This document shows positions 10,465 through 19,238 of a stretch of 64,000 bases of DNA, piece by piece. The DNA is taken from contig CAVYKB010000012.1 of NCBI GenBank assembly GCA_963768975.1, positions 124,001-188,000 of the forward strand, in the 5' to 3' direction. Below the pieces are notes generated by a model that saw nothing but the letters and a program-made list of their open reading frames with translations, had not been told where the DNA came from and made no database searches. Origin of the DNA: CADCTB01 sp963768975. Lineage in GTDB: Bacteria; Actinomycetota; Acidimicrobiia; Acidimicrobiales; AC-14. Position numbers and translations under genes: made by a program. The first letter of the stretch is position 1. The number at the start of each line of letters is the position of its first letter.

Positions 10465-11577
10465 GTGGCCCACCTGCTGGTCACCAACGACTTCCCCCCG
10501 AAGGTGGGCGGCATCCAGTCCTACCTGTGGGAGCTGTGGCGCCGGCTCCCGCCCGACCGAGTCACCGTGCTCACCACCGCCCACCCCGACGCCGCCGCAT
10601 TCGACGCCGCCCAGCCCTTCGCCGTCCATCGCTGGCACGGGAAGGTCCTGCTGCCCACCCCGGCCCTGGCCCGCACGATCCGCCGGCTCGCCACCGAGGC
10701 CGGCGCCGCAGTCGTGCTCCTCGACCCCGCACTGCCGGTAGGCATGCTGGGGCCGCGCCTCGGCGTGCCCTATGGGGTCGTGCTCCACGGGGCGGAGGTG
10801 ACCGTCCCCGCCCGCCTGCCCGTCGCCCGACAGGCGCTGGCCGGCGTCCTGCGCCGGGCCAGGACCATCGTCGCCGCCGGCGGCTATCCGGCGGCCGAGG
10901 CCTTCCACCTCGGCGGCGACGACCTGCCGGTGAAGGTGGTGCCCCCAGGCGTCGACGTCGACCGCTTTCAGCCTCTCGCCGCGGAGGAGAAGCGGGAGGC
11001 CAGGGTCGGCGCCGGTCTGCCGGTCGAGGGCCCCCTCGTCGTCGGCATGAGCCGGCTGGTGCCCCGGAAGGGCTTCGACGTGCTGATCGCCGCCGCGGCC
11101 CTGCTCGCCCCGCTCCATCCCGGGCTCACCGTCGCCATCGCCGGCTCGGGCCGGGACCGCAACCGGCTGGAGCGGCTGATCGCTTCGACGGGCGCCCCCG
11201 TCCGCCTGCTGGGATTCGTGGCCGATGCCGACATGCCCGCCCTGCTCGGCGCAGCCGACGCCTTCGCCATGCCCTGCCGGAGCCGCTGGGGCGGCCTGGA
11301 GCAGGAGGGCTTCGGCATCGTCTTCCTCGAGGCCGCGGCCTGTGGCGTGGCGGGCGTCGCCGGCGCCAGCGGTGGTTCCCACGAGGCGGTCGAGCATGGC
11401 AAGACCGGCTTTGTCGTCCGCCGGCCCCAGGACCCGGTGGCCCTGGCCGCCGCCCTCGGCCGCCTGCTCGACGACCCGAAGCTTGGACAGGCCATGGGTG
11501 CGGCCGCCCGCCGCCGGGCCGAGGACCTGTTCTCCTACGGCCACCTGGCCGTGCAGTTGGCCAGCGCAATCCAGTGA
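10465..11577 (+). CDS. GT4 glycosyltransferase, PimB-like
   Basis: The 370-residue GT-B enzyme opens with LLVTNDFPPKVGGIQSYLWE, a signature close to mycobacterial PimB' (the second mannosyltransferase of phosphatidylinositol mannoside synthesis). It also has PPGVDVDRFQP, SRLVPRKGFDVLI, DAFAMPCRSRWGGLEQEGFG and the EX7E-type donor motif EGFGIVFLEAAACG. GDP-mannose and a lipid acceptor are likely by family, not proven. The start is the GTG at 10465, placing the first strand immediately after it. The stop overlaps the GTG of the next gene (GTGA at 11574-11577). Confidence 0.85.
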   Translation: MAHLLVTNDFPPKVGGIQSYLWELWRRLPPDRVTVLTTAHPDAAAFDAAQPFAVHRWHGKVLLPTPALARTIRRLATEAGAAVVLLDPALPVGMLGPRLGVPYGVVLHGAEVTVPARLPVARQALAGVLRRARTIVAAGGYPAAEAFHLGGDDLPVKVVPPGVDVDRFQPLAAEEKREARVGAGLPVEGPLVVGMSRLVPRKGFDVLIAAAALLAPLHPGLTVAIAGSGRDRNRLERLIASTGAPVRLLGFVADADMPALLGAADAFAMPCRSRWGGLEQEGFGIVFLEAAACGVAGVAGASGGSHEAVEHGKTGFVVRRPQDPVALAAALGRLLDDPKLGQAMGAAARRRAEDLFSYGHLAVQLASAIQ

Positions 11578-12044
11578 TTCGACGGGCTTCCTGGGCCGGC
11601 ACCGCGATTTTCGCGGTCAGCGCCATCGCCGCCGCCATCGCCCCGGAGACCTTTGACACGCCGGCCCTCGTCGTAGCCATCGCCCTGTTCGCCGGCGGCT
11701 GCGGGATCTTCCTGTGGGCGTTCCTCCTGGTCGCGGCCAGGAGCCGCACGGACCAGATGGAGCAGGCCCAGATCTGGTTCCTCACCGGATCGCCGACGCC
11801 GCCGGAAGTGCGCCGCAGCCTGCTCGGCGCCCTCGCCGTGCAGGTCGTGGTCGGGCTGGCCACCGCCGGCGCCCGGCCGTACACCAGCCTGGCCGCCGGG
11901 GTCCTCGTTCCGATGTGGGGGCTCGGCCTCAGCGGCCTGTGGACGGCCCGCCACGGTGACTTCCCGACCCGGCCACCGGACACGAGGCGCTCCGGTCCGG
12001 GCCTAGGATCCTCACATGCCGATCGACGAGAGCAGGATCCGTGA
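11574..12044 (+). CDS. Small membrane protein, four predicted segments
   Basis: The 156-residue product has hydrophobic segments near 7-25, 30-52, 87-105 and 108-125, with a cytoplasmic charged loop (RSRTDQMEQAQIWF) between the second and third. I do not recognise the family. The GTG start overlaps the stop of the PimB-like gene, so it is translationally coupled. Its end overlaps the next gene by 29 bases in another frame. Its place suggests a role tied to the lipid glycosyltransferase or simply a shared transcript. Confidence 0.6.
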   Translation: MIRRASWAGTAIFAVSAIAAAIAPETFDTPALVVAIALFAGGCGIFLWAFLLVAARSRTDQMEQAQIWFLTGSPTPPEVRRSLLGALAVQVVVGLATAGARPYTSLAAGVLVPMWGLGLSGLWTARHGDFPTRPPDTRRSGPGLGSSHADRREQDP

Positions 12045-13125
12045 CCTTGCCGGGTTCAAGGGCGAGCACGCACCGGTGACGTCGGTGTACCTCGACGTGG
12101 ACGGCCGGCGCCGCATCCGGGCGCGCGACGTCGAGCTGGCCCTGGAGCGCATGATCCGGCCCCTCCGTGACCGTGAGCAGCAGGACTCCGTGGTCGCCGA
12201 CCTGAAGCGCATCGAGGACCACGTGAAGGGCGGCGTGGCCCGATCGCACGTCCGGGGCCTGGCCATGTTCGCGTGCTCGGCGCACGACTTCTGGGAGACG
12301 GTGGAGCTGGCCGTGCCGGTGCGCGACCGGGTGGTGGTCAACCACTCCCCGTACGTGCGGGAGCTGGAGGCGGTGGTCGCGCAGCACCAGCGGTTCGCCG
12401 TCCTGGTGGTCGACCGCCAGCGGGCAAGGCTGTTCCTGTTCCATCAGGGGGAGCTGCTCGACCAGCAGGAGCAGCTCGACCTCCTGCCCCGCCACGACGA
12501 CGACGGCGGCCAGCTCGGCAAGGACCAGGTGGCGGGCCACACCGCGGCCGCCGCCCACCGTCACCTCAAGCACGCCGCCGCCGGCGCGTTCGCGCTGCAC
12601 CAGGAGCAGGGTTACGACCACCTGGTGCTCTGCGGGCCCGACGAGATCACCGCCGAGCTCGAGCGCGAGCTGCACGCCTACCTCCGGGAGCGCATCGCCG
12701 GCCGGATCCACCTCGCGGTGTCCGCCGGCGTGGACGAAATCCGCCAGGTGGCGGAGGACGTCGAGGCCACTGTGGAGCGGGCCCGGGAGGCTGCGGTCGT
12801 CGACCGGCTGCGCCAGGCGGTCGGGACGGCAACGGCGGGGGTCGCCGGCCTGCAACCGGTCCTCGACGCCCTGGTGGCCCGCCGGGTGGACACCCTTGTC
12901 GTCTCCGAGGGGTTCGAGGCGCCCGGATGGCGTTGCCCGGCATGCGCGTGGGTGGGCACGCGGGGCCGGCGCTGCCCGCTGTGCGCCGGTGACATGGACC
13001 AGGTCGAGGACGTGGTCGAGGTGGCGGTGGAGGAAGGGCTGGCCCAGGCGTGCCGGGTCTCGGTGTGCCGGGACAACGCCGATCTCGACGTACTCGGGCG
13101 GGTCGGCGCCCTCCTGCGCTATTGA
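12016..13125 (+). CDS. Release-factor-like protein (baeRF/Vms1-type) with GGQ and a zinc ribbon
   Basis: The 369-residue protein starts with VTSVYLDVDG and runs through an eRF1-like middle domain (FAVLVVDRQRARLFLFHQGEL) to a loop DDDGGQLGKDQ at about 161-171, followed by HRHLKHAAAG. This layout is that of bacterial archaeo-eukaryotic release factor homologues related to eRF1 and Vms1/Ankzf1, proposed to release peptides from stalled ribosomes or tRNA. The C-terminus has a CPAC...CPLC zinc ribbon near 311-330. The GGQ tripeptide in the loop is notable because many baeRF members have GGxSQ there. It overlaps the preceding gene by 29 bases and the next by 4 bases. Confidence 0.7.
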   Translation: MPIDESRIRDLAGFKGEHAPVTSVYLDVDGRRRIRARDVELALERMIRPLRDREQQDSVVADLKRIEDHVKGGVARSHVRGLAMFACSAHDFWETVELAVPVRDRVVVNHSPYVRELEAVVAQHQRFAVLVVDRQRARLFLFHQGELLDQQEQLDLLPRHDDDGGQLGKDQVAGHTAAAAHRHLKHAAAGAFALHQEQGYDHLVLCGPDEITAELERELHAYLRERIAGRIHLAVSAGVDEIRQVAEDVEATVERAREAAVVDRLRQAVGTATAGVAGLQPVLDALVARRVDTLVVSEGFEAPGWRCPACAWVGTRGRRCPLCAGDMDQVEDVVEVAVEEGLAQACRVSVCRDNADLDVLGRVGALLRY

Positions 13126-14075
13126 CCGGGCGCACCGTCGGTGTCGACGTCGGGGGCACGAAATGCCTCGCTGTCGCCCTCGAGGGGGGCAGGATGGTCG
13201 ACGAGCGGCGGGTGCCGACGCCCGACGGTGAGGGGGCGGTGCTCGACGCCATCGCCGCGGTGGCCTCGGAGGTCGCCGGCGGCAAGGAGATCGGCGGCGT
13301 GGGCGTGGGCGTCCCGGGCCTGGTCGACCGCGAGGGCGTGCTGCGGTTCGCCCCGAACCTGCCCGGCGTGGTCGACTTCCCGATCAAGGCCGAGCTGGAG
13401 GCCCGGCTCGGCACGCCGGTGCGCGTGGACAACGACGCCACCTGCGCGGCGTGGGGCGAGCGCCAGGTGGGCGCGGCCCAGGGCTACGACGACGTCATCC
13501 TGGTGACGCTGGGCACCGGCATCGGCGGCGGCATCGTGGCCGGCGGCACGCTCCTGCGGGGCGCCAACGGCTTCGCCGGCGAGGTCGGGCACATGGTGAT
13601 CCAGGCGGGGGGAGACCCCTGCCCGTGCGGCCAGCGGGGTTGTTGGGAGCGTTACGCCTCCGGGGGCGGACTGGGCCGGTTGGGCCAACGGGCGGCCGCC
13701 GACGGGCGGGCGGCGCGGGTGATGGCCCGGGCCGGTGGTGAACCGCACATGGTTCGGGGCGAGCACGTCACGGTCGCCGCCGCCGACGGCGACGCCGAGG
13801 CCCGGGTGGTCCTGGCCGAGCTCGGCTGGTGGGTGGCGCTGGGGCTGGCCAACCTGGCCAACGTCTTCGATCCCCAGGCCTTCGTGCTCGGTGGGGGGCT
13901 GGTCGAAGCCGGCGATCTCCTGCTGGGCCCGGTCCGCACCGCGTTCGCCGGCCTGCTCACCGGGGCCGCCCACCGCCCGCCCGTCGACATCATCCCGGCC
14001 ACCCTCGGCGAGCACGCCGGCGCCATCGGCGCCGCGTGCTTGTTCGGAATTTTGCGCGAGATCGGCTCGGCCTGA
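13122..14075 (+). CDS. ROK-family glucokinase
   Basis: The 317-residue sugar kinase has the phosphate motif VGVDVGGTK at the N-terminus, DNDATCAAWGE, the glycine run GTGIGGGIVAGG, EVGHM, and the ROK zinc site CPCGQRGCWERYASG. The ROK type with this zinc site is the usual actinobacterial glucokinase, which makes glucose-6-phosphate from glucose and ATP. The start is a TTG at 13122 overlapping the previous stop (TTGA), with DVGGTK seven residues later. A second ROK protein lies at 44306-45154. Confidence 0.85.
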   Translation: MTGRTVGVDVGGTKCLAVALEGGRMVDERRVPTPDGEGAVLDAIAAVASEVAGGKEIGGVGVGVPGLVDREGVLRFAPNLPGVVDFPIKAELEARLGTPVRVDNDATCAAWGERQVGAAQGYDDVILVTLGTGIGGGIVAGGTLLRGANGFAGEVGHMVIQAGGDPCPCGQRGCWERYASGGGLGRLGQRAAADGRAARVMARAGGEPHMVRGEHVTVAAADGDAEARVVLAELGWWVALGLANLANVFDPQAFVLGGGLVEAGDLLLGPVRTAFAGLLTGAAHRPPVDIIPATLGEHAGAIGAACLFGILREIGSA

Positions 14076-14161
14076 GCGTTGTAGTTTGGATGCGGCTGCC
14101 GGTCTCCGGGCTCCCCAGCCCCCGGGGGCCGGCCGCCCTCTGTCCGGCGTACCATCCGTGG

Positions 14162-14725
14162 GTGAACCGTCGATGGGTGTCCCTGGTGGCCGGCGCCAGC
14201 GCCTGCCTGGCGCTCGCCGGGTGTGGCGGTGGAGACGACGAACCGTCGGCCAGCAGCCAGGCGAACACCTCCAGCACGGCCGCCCGGTCGACCGCCACCA
14301 CGGCGGCGTTGCCGTCGATCCAGGGCGTGGAGACCTTCCAGGGGCTCGAGGCGGGCCACTCGGCGGGACCGGTGAGCTACCCGCAGGTACCACCGGTCGG
14401 GGGCATCCACAACCCGGTCTGGCAGCAGTGCGGGTTCTACGACCAGCCGATCCAGAACGACAAGGCGGTCCACTCGCTGGAGCACGGCGCCATCTGGATC
14501 ACCTTCCGGCCCGACCTGCCCCAGGCTGAGATCGACGGGCTGGCCGCCCTGGCCCGCAGCCGCGGTCTCATCCTCGTCTCCAGGTGGGAGTCCGGCCTGC
14601 CGGCGCCGGTCGTGGTGACCGGGTGGGGTCGCCAGCTCCGCCTCCAGTCGACGTCGGATCCCCGCATGCAGGAGTTCATCCGCCTCTACGCCAATCAGGG
14701 CCCCGAGATCAACGCGCCGTGCTGA
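14162..14725 (+). CDS. DUF3105 lipoprotein
   Basis: A 187-residue lipoprotein: the signal ends LALAGCGGG (Cys about 20) and is followed by a Ser/Thr/Ala linker. The DUF3105 core reads GHSAGPVSYPQVPPVGG, IHNPVWQQCGFY and the hallmark VHSLEHGAIWITF, whose conserved His/Glu/His may bind metal. Function in the family is not established. The GTG at 14162 is chosen because it directly precedes a basic signal peptide (NRRW). Confidence 0.85.
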   Translation: MNRRWVSLVAGASACLALAGCGGGDDEPSASSQANTSSTAARSTATTAALPSIQGVETFQGLEAGHSAGPVSYPQVPPVGGIHNPVWQQCGFYDQPIQNDKAVHSLEHGAIWITFRPDLPQAEIDGLAALARSRGLILVSRWESGLPAPVVVTGWGRQLRLQSTSDPRMQEFIRLYANQGPEINAPC

Positions 14726-14750
14726 TTGGCGTGCCTTGGCCGCCCTACTC

Positions 14751-15536
14751 GTGAAGCTCGGCGTCTCCCTCCCGCAGTTCCGCCACGACGCCGAGGCTGC
14801 GGTCGACGTGGCCCGGCGGGCCGAGGCCGCCGGCCTCGACGGCGTGTTCGTCTTCGACCATCTGTGGCCGATCGGCCAGCGCATGCGGCCGGCGCTGCAC
14901 TCCCTCACACTGCTCGGGGCGCTGGCCGCCGAGACGCAGCGGGTGGCGCTCGGCACGCTCGTGGCCCGGGTCGGCCTGGTGCCCGATGCCGTGCTCGTGC
15001 ACAGCCTGGTCACGCTGCACCGGATGATCGGCGACCGCCTGATCGCCGCCCTGGGCACCGGCGACTCCCTCAACCGGGAGGAGAACGAGGCCTACGGCGT
15101 GCCGTTCGCCCCGGTGGCCGACCGGGTGGCGTCAGTGGTCCACTGCTGCCGCCGGCTCCGGGCCGCCGGCGTGACCACCTGGATCGGGGGCCGGTCGCCG
15201 GCGGTGCGGATGGCTGCGGCCAACGCCGACGCGTGGAACGGGTGGGGGACCGACGTCGCCACGTTCAAGCGCGAGGCGGCGTCGCTTGCCCCGGGCACCG
15301 CTCGCACCTGGGGTGGGCAGGTCCTGATCGGGCGGACCCGGCTGGAGGCCGACGCGAAGCTCCGCGCCCACGGCACCCGCCCGGGGCTGGTGGCGGGCAC
15401 GGTCGACGACCTCCGCCGCCATCTCGACGCGCTGGGCGCCGCCGGCGTTTCCTGGGCCGTGTGCGCCCCCCTCGACGTCGGGACCGACCCCGGAGCGGTC
15501 GAAATCCTCGCCGAGCTCGTCGCCGCCTACCGGTAG
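14751..15536 (+). CDS. Luciferase-like (LLM) oxidoreductase, probably F420-dependent
   Basis: A TIM-barrel LLM-class protein of 261 residues. Its N-terminus KLGVSLPQFRHDAEAAVDVARRAE, then GVFVFDHLW and LAAETQRVALGTLV, is typical of F420-dependent oxidoreductases. WIGGRSPAVRMAA and the late AGTVDDLRRHLDAL match the usual cofactor and C-terminal motifs. Substrate unknown. GTG 14751 is preferred because it begins the first strand; a TTG at 14736 would add five residues. Confidence 0.8.
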   Translation: MKLGVSLPQFRHDAEAAVDVARRAEAAGLDGVFVFDHLWPIGQRMRPALHSLTLLGALAAETQRVALGTLVARVGLVPDAVLVHSLVTLHRMIGDRLIAALGTGDSLNREENEAYGVPFAPVADRVASVVHCCRRLRAAGVTTWIGGRSPAVRMAAANADAWNGWGTDVATFKREAASLAPGTARTWGGQVLIGRTRLEADAKLRAHGTRPGLVAGTVDDLRRHLDALGAAGVSWAVCAPLDVGTDPGAVEILAELVAAYR

Positions 15537-15545
15537 CCTCCACCT

Positions 15546-16718
15546 ATGGAGTTCCGCCGGATCAATCATCTGCCGCCGTACGTCTTCACGATCATCGACG
15601 GGCTCAAGATGGCAGCACGGCGAGCCGGCGACGACGTCATCGACCTGGGCTTCGGCAACCCGGACATCCCGTCGCCCGACATCGCGGTCGAGAAGCTGGC
15701 CGAGGCGGCCCGCAACTCCCGGAACCACCGGTACTCCGCCAGCCGGGGAATTCCCAAGCTCCGGGCCGCGGCGGCCGCCCTGTACCAGCGCAAGTTCGGC
15801 GTCGACCTCGACCCCGACACCGAGGTCATCAACGTCATCGGCGCCAAGGAGGGCCTCACCCACCTCATGTGGGTGCTGCTCGGGCCGGGCGACACGGCCA
15901 TGGTGCCGACCCCGTCGTACCCGATCCACATCTACGCCCCGCTCTTCGCCGGCGCCGACGTGCGCCGCATCCCGCTGGGGCCCGACGAGGACTTCTTCGC
16001 CAACCTCCTGGAGGACTGGGAGAACGCCTGGCCCCGGCCCCGGGTGATCGTCCTCTCCTTCCCCCACAACCCGACGACCACGTGCGTCGACCTGCCCTGG
16101 CTGGAGCGCCTGGTGGCCTTCGCCAAGGAGCACGACGTCATCCTGGTCCACGACTTCGCCTACTCCGACACCGCGTTCGACGGCTACCAGCCGCCGTCGA
16201 TCCTCCAGGTTCCGGGGGCCAAGGACGTCGCCGTCGAGTTCTACACGCTCACCAAGTCGTTCTCGATGGCCGGGTGGCGGGTGGCGTTCTGCGTCGGCAA
16301 TCCCGAGATCGTGGCCGCTCTGGGCAAGCTCAAGTCCTACCTCGACTACGGCACCTTCCAGCCGGTGCAGATCGCGGCGATCGTGGCCATGAACGAGGCG
16401 TCGGACTACCCCAAGGAGGTCAACGAGATCTACTGGGGCCGGCGCGACGCCCTGTGCGACGGCCTGGACCGCATCGGCTGGCACATCGACAAGCCCAAGG
16501 CGACGATGTTCGCCTGGGCGCCGATCCCCGAGCCGTACCGGGAGATGGGGTCGCTGGCGTTCGCGTCGTTCCTCGTCGAGGAGGCCCAGGTGGCCACCTC
16601 GCCCGGGGTCGGGTTCGGCCCCACCGGCGACGGGTTCGTGCGCTTCGCCCTCATCGAGAACGAGCAGCGCATCGCCCAGGCCATCCGCAACATGAGAAAA
16701 GTTCTGACGAAACTCTGA
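15546..16718 (+). CDS. Class I/II PLP aminotransferase (AlaC-like)
   Basis: A fold-type I aminotransferase of 390 residues. FRRINHLPPYVFTIIDGLK at the start, DLGFGNPDIPSPD, NHRYSASRGIPKLR and FPHNPTT match the AlaC/AlaT glutamate-pyruvate transaminase group. The Schiff-base lysine is in FYTLTKSFSMAGWR (about residue 238), and the substrate Arg is in FVRFALIENEQR. Likely alanine synthesis from pyruvate and glutamate; related keto acids cannot be excluded. It ends 16 bases before the TetR-type operator of the next operon. Confidence 0.85.
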   Translation: MEFRRINHLPPYVFTIIDGLKMAARRAGDDVIDLGFGNPDIPSPDIAVEKLAEAARNSRNHRYSASRGIPKLRAAAAALYQRKFGVDLDPDTEVINVIGAKEGLTHLMWVLLGPGDTAMVPTPSYPIHIYAPLFAGADVRRIPLGPDEDFFANLLEDWENAWPRPRVIVLSFPHNPTTTCVDLPWLERLVAFAKEHDVILVHDFAYSDTAFDGYQPPSILQVPGAKDVAVEFYTLTKSFSMAGWRVAFCVGNPEIVAALGKLKSYLDYGTFQPVQIAAIVAMNEASDYPKEVNEIYWGRRDALCDGLDRIGWHIDKPKATMFAWAPIPEPYREMGSLAFASFLVEEAQVATSPGVGFGPTGDGFVRFALIENEQRIAQAIRNMRKVLTKL

Positions 16719-16734
16719 ACCGGGCGCTATCCTG

Positions 16735-16763
16735 TTCCGAAACGATACGGGATCGTTTCGGAA
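16735..16763. promoter_or_regulatory. Operator palindrome for the TetR regulator of the MFS operon
   Basis: TTCCGAAACGAT, five bases (ACGGG), then ATCGTTTCGGAA: a perfect 12-base inverted repeat lying 13 bases before the TTG start of the MFS gene. Length and position are those of a TetR-family operator, and the TetR gene is the next but one gene downstream. Confidence 0.8.
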
Positions 16764-16776
16764 AGTAGGACCTGCG

Positions 16777-18318
16777 TTGGACCCAGCCGCCATCCACGCC
16801 CGCCGGTGGTGGACGCTGGCCGTGATGTGCCTCAGCCTCATGGTCATCGGCGTGGACAACACCATCCTCAACGTCGCCCTCCCCACCCTGGTCCGCGACC
16901 TCGGAGCCAGCACGTCGCAGCTCCAGTGGATCGTGGACGCCTACACGCTGGTGTTCGCCGGCCTCCTGCTGACCGCCGGCAGCCTCGGTGACCGCTTCGG
17001 GCGCCGACGGGCGCTGAGCGTCGGCCTGGGAATCTTCGGCGCCGGCTCGGTGGCCTCGGCGGTGGCCGGCTCGGCCGAGCAGCTGATCCTGACCCGGGCC
17101 CTGATGGGCGTCGGCGGGGCGCTGATCATGCCGGCCACGCTCTCGATCATCAGCAACGTCTTCACCGTGCCGGCCGAGCGGGGCCGGGCCATCGCGGTAT
17201 GGGCCGGCTTCTCGGCCATGGGCATCGCCATCGGCCCGCTCAGCGGCGGCTGGCTGCTTGAGCACTTCTGGTGGGGTTCGGTGTTCATGGTGAACATCCC
17301 AATCGTCCTCCTGGCGCTGACCGGGGGCCGCCTGTTCGTCCCCGAGTCCAAGGATCCCAAGCCTCGGGGGGTCGATCCGCTGGGCGCGGTCCTGTCGATC
17401 GTCGGCCTCGGCGCTCTGGTGTGGGCCATCATCGAGGCGCCGGCCCACGGCTGGACCGACCCGACGACGGTGAGCGCCTTCCTGGCCGGGGCGGTGTTCA
17501 TCGCCGCCTTCGTCGCGTGGGAGCGGCACACCGACCACCCCATGCTCGACGTCCGCTTCTTCGCCAACCCCCGCTTCTCCGCGGCCAGCATCGCGGTGAC
17601 CATGGTCTTCTTCGCCCTGTTCGGGTCGACGTTCCTCCAGACCCAGTACCTCCAGTTCGTGCTCGGCTACAGCGCCTTCGAGGCCGGCCTCCGCGTGGGG
17701 CCGGTCGCCCTGGTGCTCATGGTCACCGCACCCCTGAGCGCCCGGCTGGTCGAGCGGGTGGGGACCAAGTACATCGTCGCCGGCGGCTTGGCCCTCGTGT
17801 CGCTGTCGCTCGTGGTGCTGTCCTTCGCCACGGTGACGTCGGGCTACCCGCCGGTGCTGGCCAGCATCCTGATCCTCGGTGTCGGCATGGGGATGACGAT
17901 GGCGCCGGCCACGGAGTCGATCATGGGATCGCTGCCCCGGGCCAAGGCCGGCGTGGGCTCGGCGGTGAACGACACCACCCGCCAGATCGGCGGCGCCCTG
18001 GGCGTCGCCATCCTCGGGTCGCTGCTGGCCTCGACGTACGCGTCGTCGCTGGGCGACGCGGTGCCGGCTGCGGCCAAGGCCTCGGTCGGTGCGGCGCTGG
18101 ACCTCGCCCGGGCACTGGGCGGGGCCGAAGGTGCGGCCCTGGTGGCGGCGGCCAAGTCGGCCTATGTCGACGGGATGGGCGTCGGGGTGCTGGTCGCCGC
18201 CGGCGTGGCCCTACTCGGTTCGATGATTGCCCTCGCGTTCCTGCCGTCGCGGGCCAGAATGGAGGAAGAGTCCCCGGCCGACGACCCGGAGCTGAATCTG
18301 GAGGTTGTAGGGGCGTGA
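16777..18318 (+). CDS. MFS multidrug exporter, DHA2 (EmrB/QacA) family
   Basis: A 513-residue transporter with about 14 hydrophobic segments, the DHA2 size. The first loop carries VDNTILNVALPTLV and the motif A region GSLGDRFGRRRAL. Motif C-like GFSAMGIAIGPLSGG is in segment 5. These mark proton-driven drug efflux pumps. The start is the TTG at 16777, just before a short tail and RRWWTLAVMCLSLMVIG. It is followed by tetR with a GTGA overlap, so pump and repressor share a transcript under the operator at 16735-16763. The exported compound is unknown. Confidence 0.9.
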   Translation: MDPAAIHARRWWTLAVMCLSLMVIGVDNTILNVALPTLVRDLGASTSQLQWIVDAYTLVFAGLLLTAGSLGDRFGRRRALSVGLGIFGAGSVASAVAGSAEQLILTRALMGVGGALIMPATLSIISNVFTVPAERGRAIAVWAGFSAMGIAIGPLSGGWLLEHFWWGSVFMVNIPIVLLALTGGRLFVPESKDPKPRGVDPLGAVLSIVGLGALVWAIIEAPAHGWTDPTTVSAFLAGAVFIAAFVAWERHTDHPMLDVRFFANPRFSAASIAVTMVFFALFGSTFLQTQYLQFVLGYSAFEAGLRVGPVALVLMVTAPLSARLVERVGTKYIVAGGLALVSLSLVVLSFATVTSGYPPVLASILILGVGMGMTMAPATESIMGSLPRAKAGVGSAVNDTTRQIGGALGVAILGSLLASTYASSLGDAVPAAAKASVGAALDLARALGGAEGAALVAAAKSAYVDGMGVGVLVAAGVALLGSMIALAFLPSRARMEEESPADDPELNLEVVGA

Positions 18319-18914
18319 CCGATATCGACGTCGAGGTGCACCGGCCGCCGGGCCGGCCCCGCAGCGCAGCGGCCGACCGGGCCATCCTGCGCGCTGCCGT
18401 GGATCTTCTGGCCGACGAGGGCTACGGCGGGGTGACGATGGAGGGCGTCGCGGCCCGGGCCGGCGTGGGCAAGGCCACCGTCTACCGGCGCTGGCCGTGC
18501 AAGTCAGCCCTGGTGGTGGACGCCATCGACACCTGCCGGGAGCACGCCTCGCAGCCTCCCGACACGGGTTCGGTGCGAGCGGATCTGCTGGCCTTCGTGC
18601 GCGGCTTCATGCACCACCTGCGGACCTCCGACGCCGGCCGGGTCATGCCGGCGCTGGTGGCCGAGCTGGCCCGGAGCCCGGAGCTGGCCTCGGCCTTCCG
18701 GGAGGGCTTTGTCGCCCCCCGGCGGGCCAAGGTGCTCGAAGCCGTCCGCCGCGGCGTCGAGCGGGGTGAGGTCCGGCCGGGAGTGGACGCCGAGCTGGTG
18801 GCCGACGGCGTCGTCGCCCTCCTCATGCACCGCTTCCTGATTACGGGCATGCCCATCGACGACGACCTGCCCGAGCGGGTCGTCGACCTCCTGTGCCGGG
18901 GGATCGCCGTCTGA
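18315..18914 (+). CDS. TetR-family repressor of the MFS pump
   Basis: The 199-residue protein has a TetR N-terminal HTH (ADRAILRAAVDLLADEGYGG, then VAARAGVGKATVYRRWPCKS) and a helical ligand domain of the TetR_C type. The GTG start overlaps the stop of the MFS gene (GTGA at 18315-18318). Such pairs are usually self-contained: the repressor binds the operator upstream of the pump and is released by the pump substrate. Here the operator candidate is the perfect 12-base palindrome. Confidence 0.9.
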   Translation: MTDIDVEVHRPPGRPRSAAADRAILRAAVDLLADEGYGGVTMEGVAARAGVGKATVYRRWPCKSALVVDAIDTCREHASQPPDTGSVRADLLAFVRGFMHHLRTSDAGRVMPALVAELARSPELASAFREGFVAPRRAKVLEAVRRGVERGEVRPGVDAELVADGVVALLMHRFLITGMPIDDDLPERVVDLLCRGIAV

Positions 18915-19034
18915 CTCAGGCGGCCAGGCTGTGCAGCGCCTCGCCGGCGATGGGGATGGCCGGCGGGCTGTCCCCAACAAATCCCCAACTTGTCGCTCTT
19001 CCTCGCCACAGAGGTGCGGGCGTAGGGTCAACCG

Positions 19035-19238
19035 ATGGCCAGCTTCGAGATCAAGCTCAAGGACGGTACCGTCGAGATCGTCGAGGGCGCCGACGCCTAC
19101 CAGCCCGACGGCCAGTTCACGACGTTCTTCGCCTTCGACGCAGGCCGGACCACCGTTGACTGCTGGAGCACGCGCGTGGCCAGCATCCGCAGCGCCGAGA
19201 TCGTCGCCGTGTGGAGGCGGGAGCCGGCGGCGGCCTAA
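19035..19238 (+). CDS. Small conserved-looking protein of unknown function
   Basis: A 67-residue protein: MASFEIKLKDGTVEIVEGAD then a beta-rich body with TTFFAF and STRVASIRSAEIVAVWRRE. It looks like a small beta-barrel, with no signal peptide or membrane segment. No family is recognised. It overlaps by four bases the end of the decayed kinase gene on the other strand. Confidence 0.6.
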   Translation: MASFEIKLKDGTVEIVEGADAYQPDGQFTTFFAFDAGRTTVDCWSTRVASIRSAEIVAVWRREPAAA

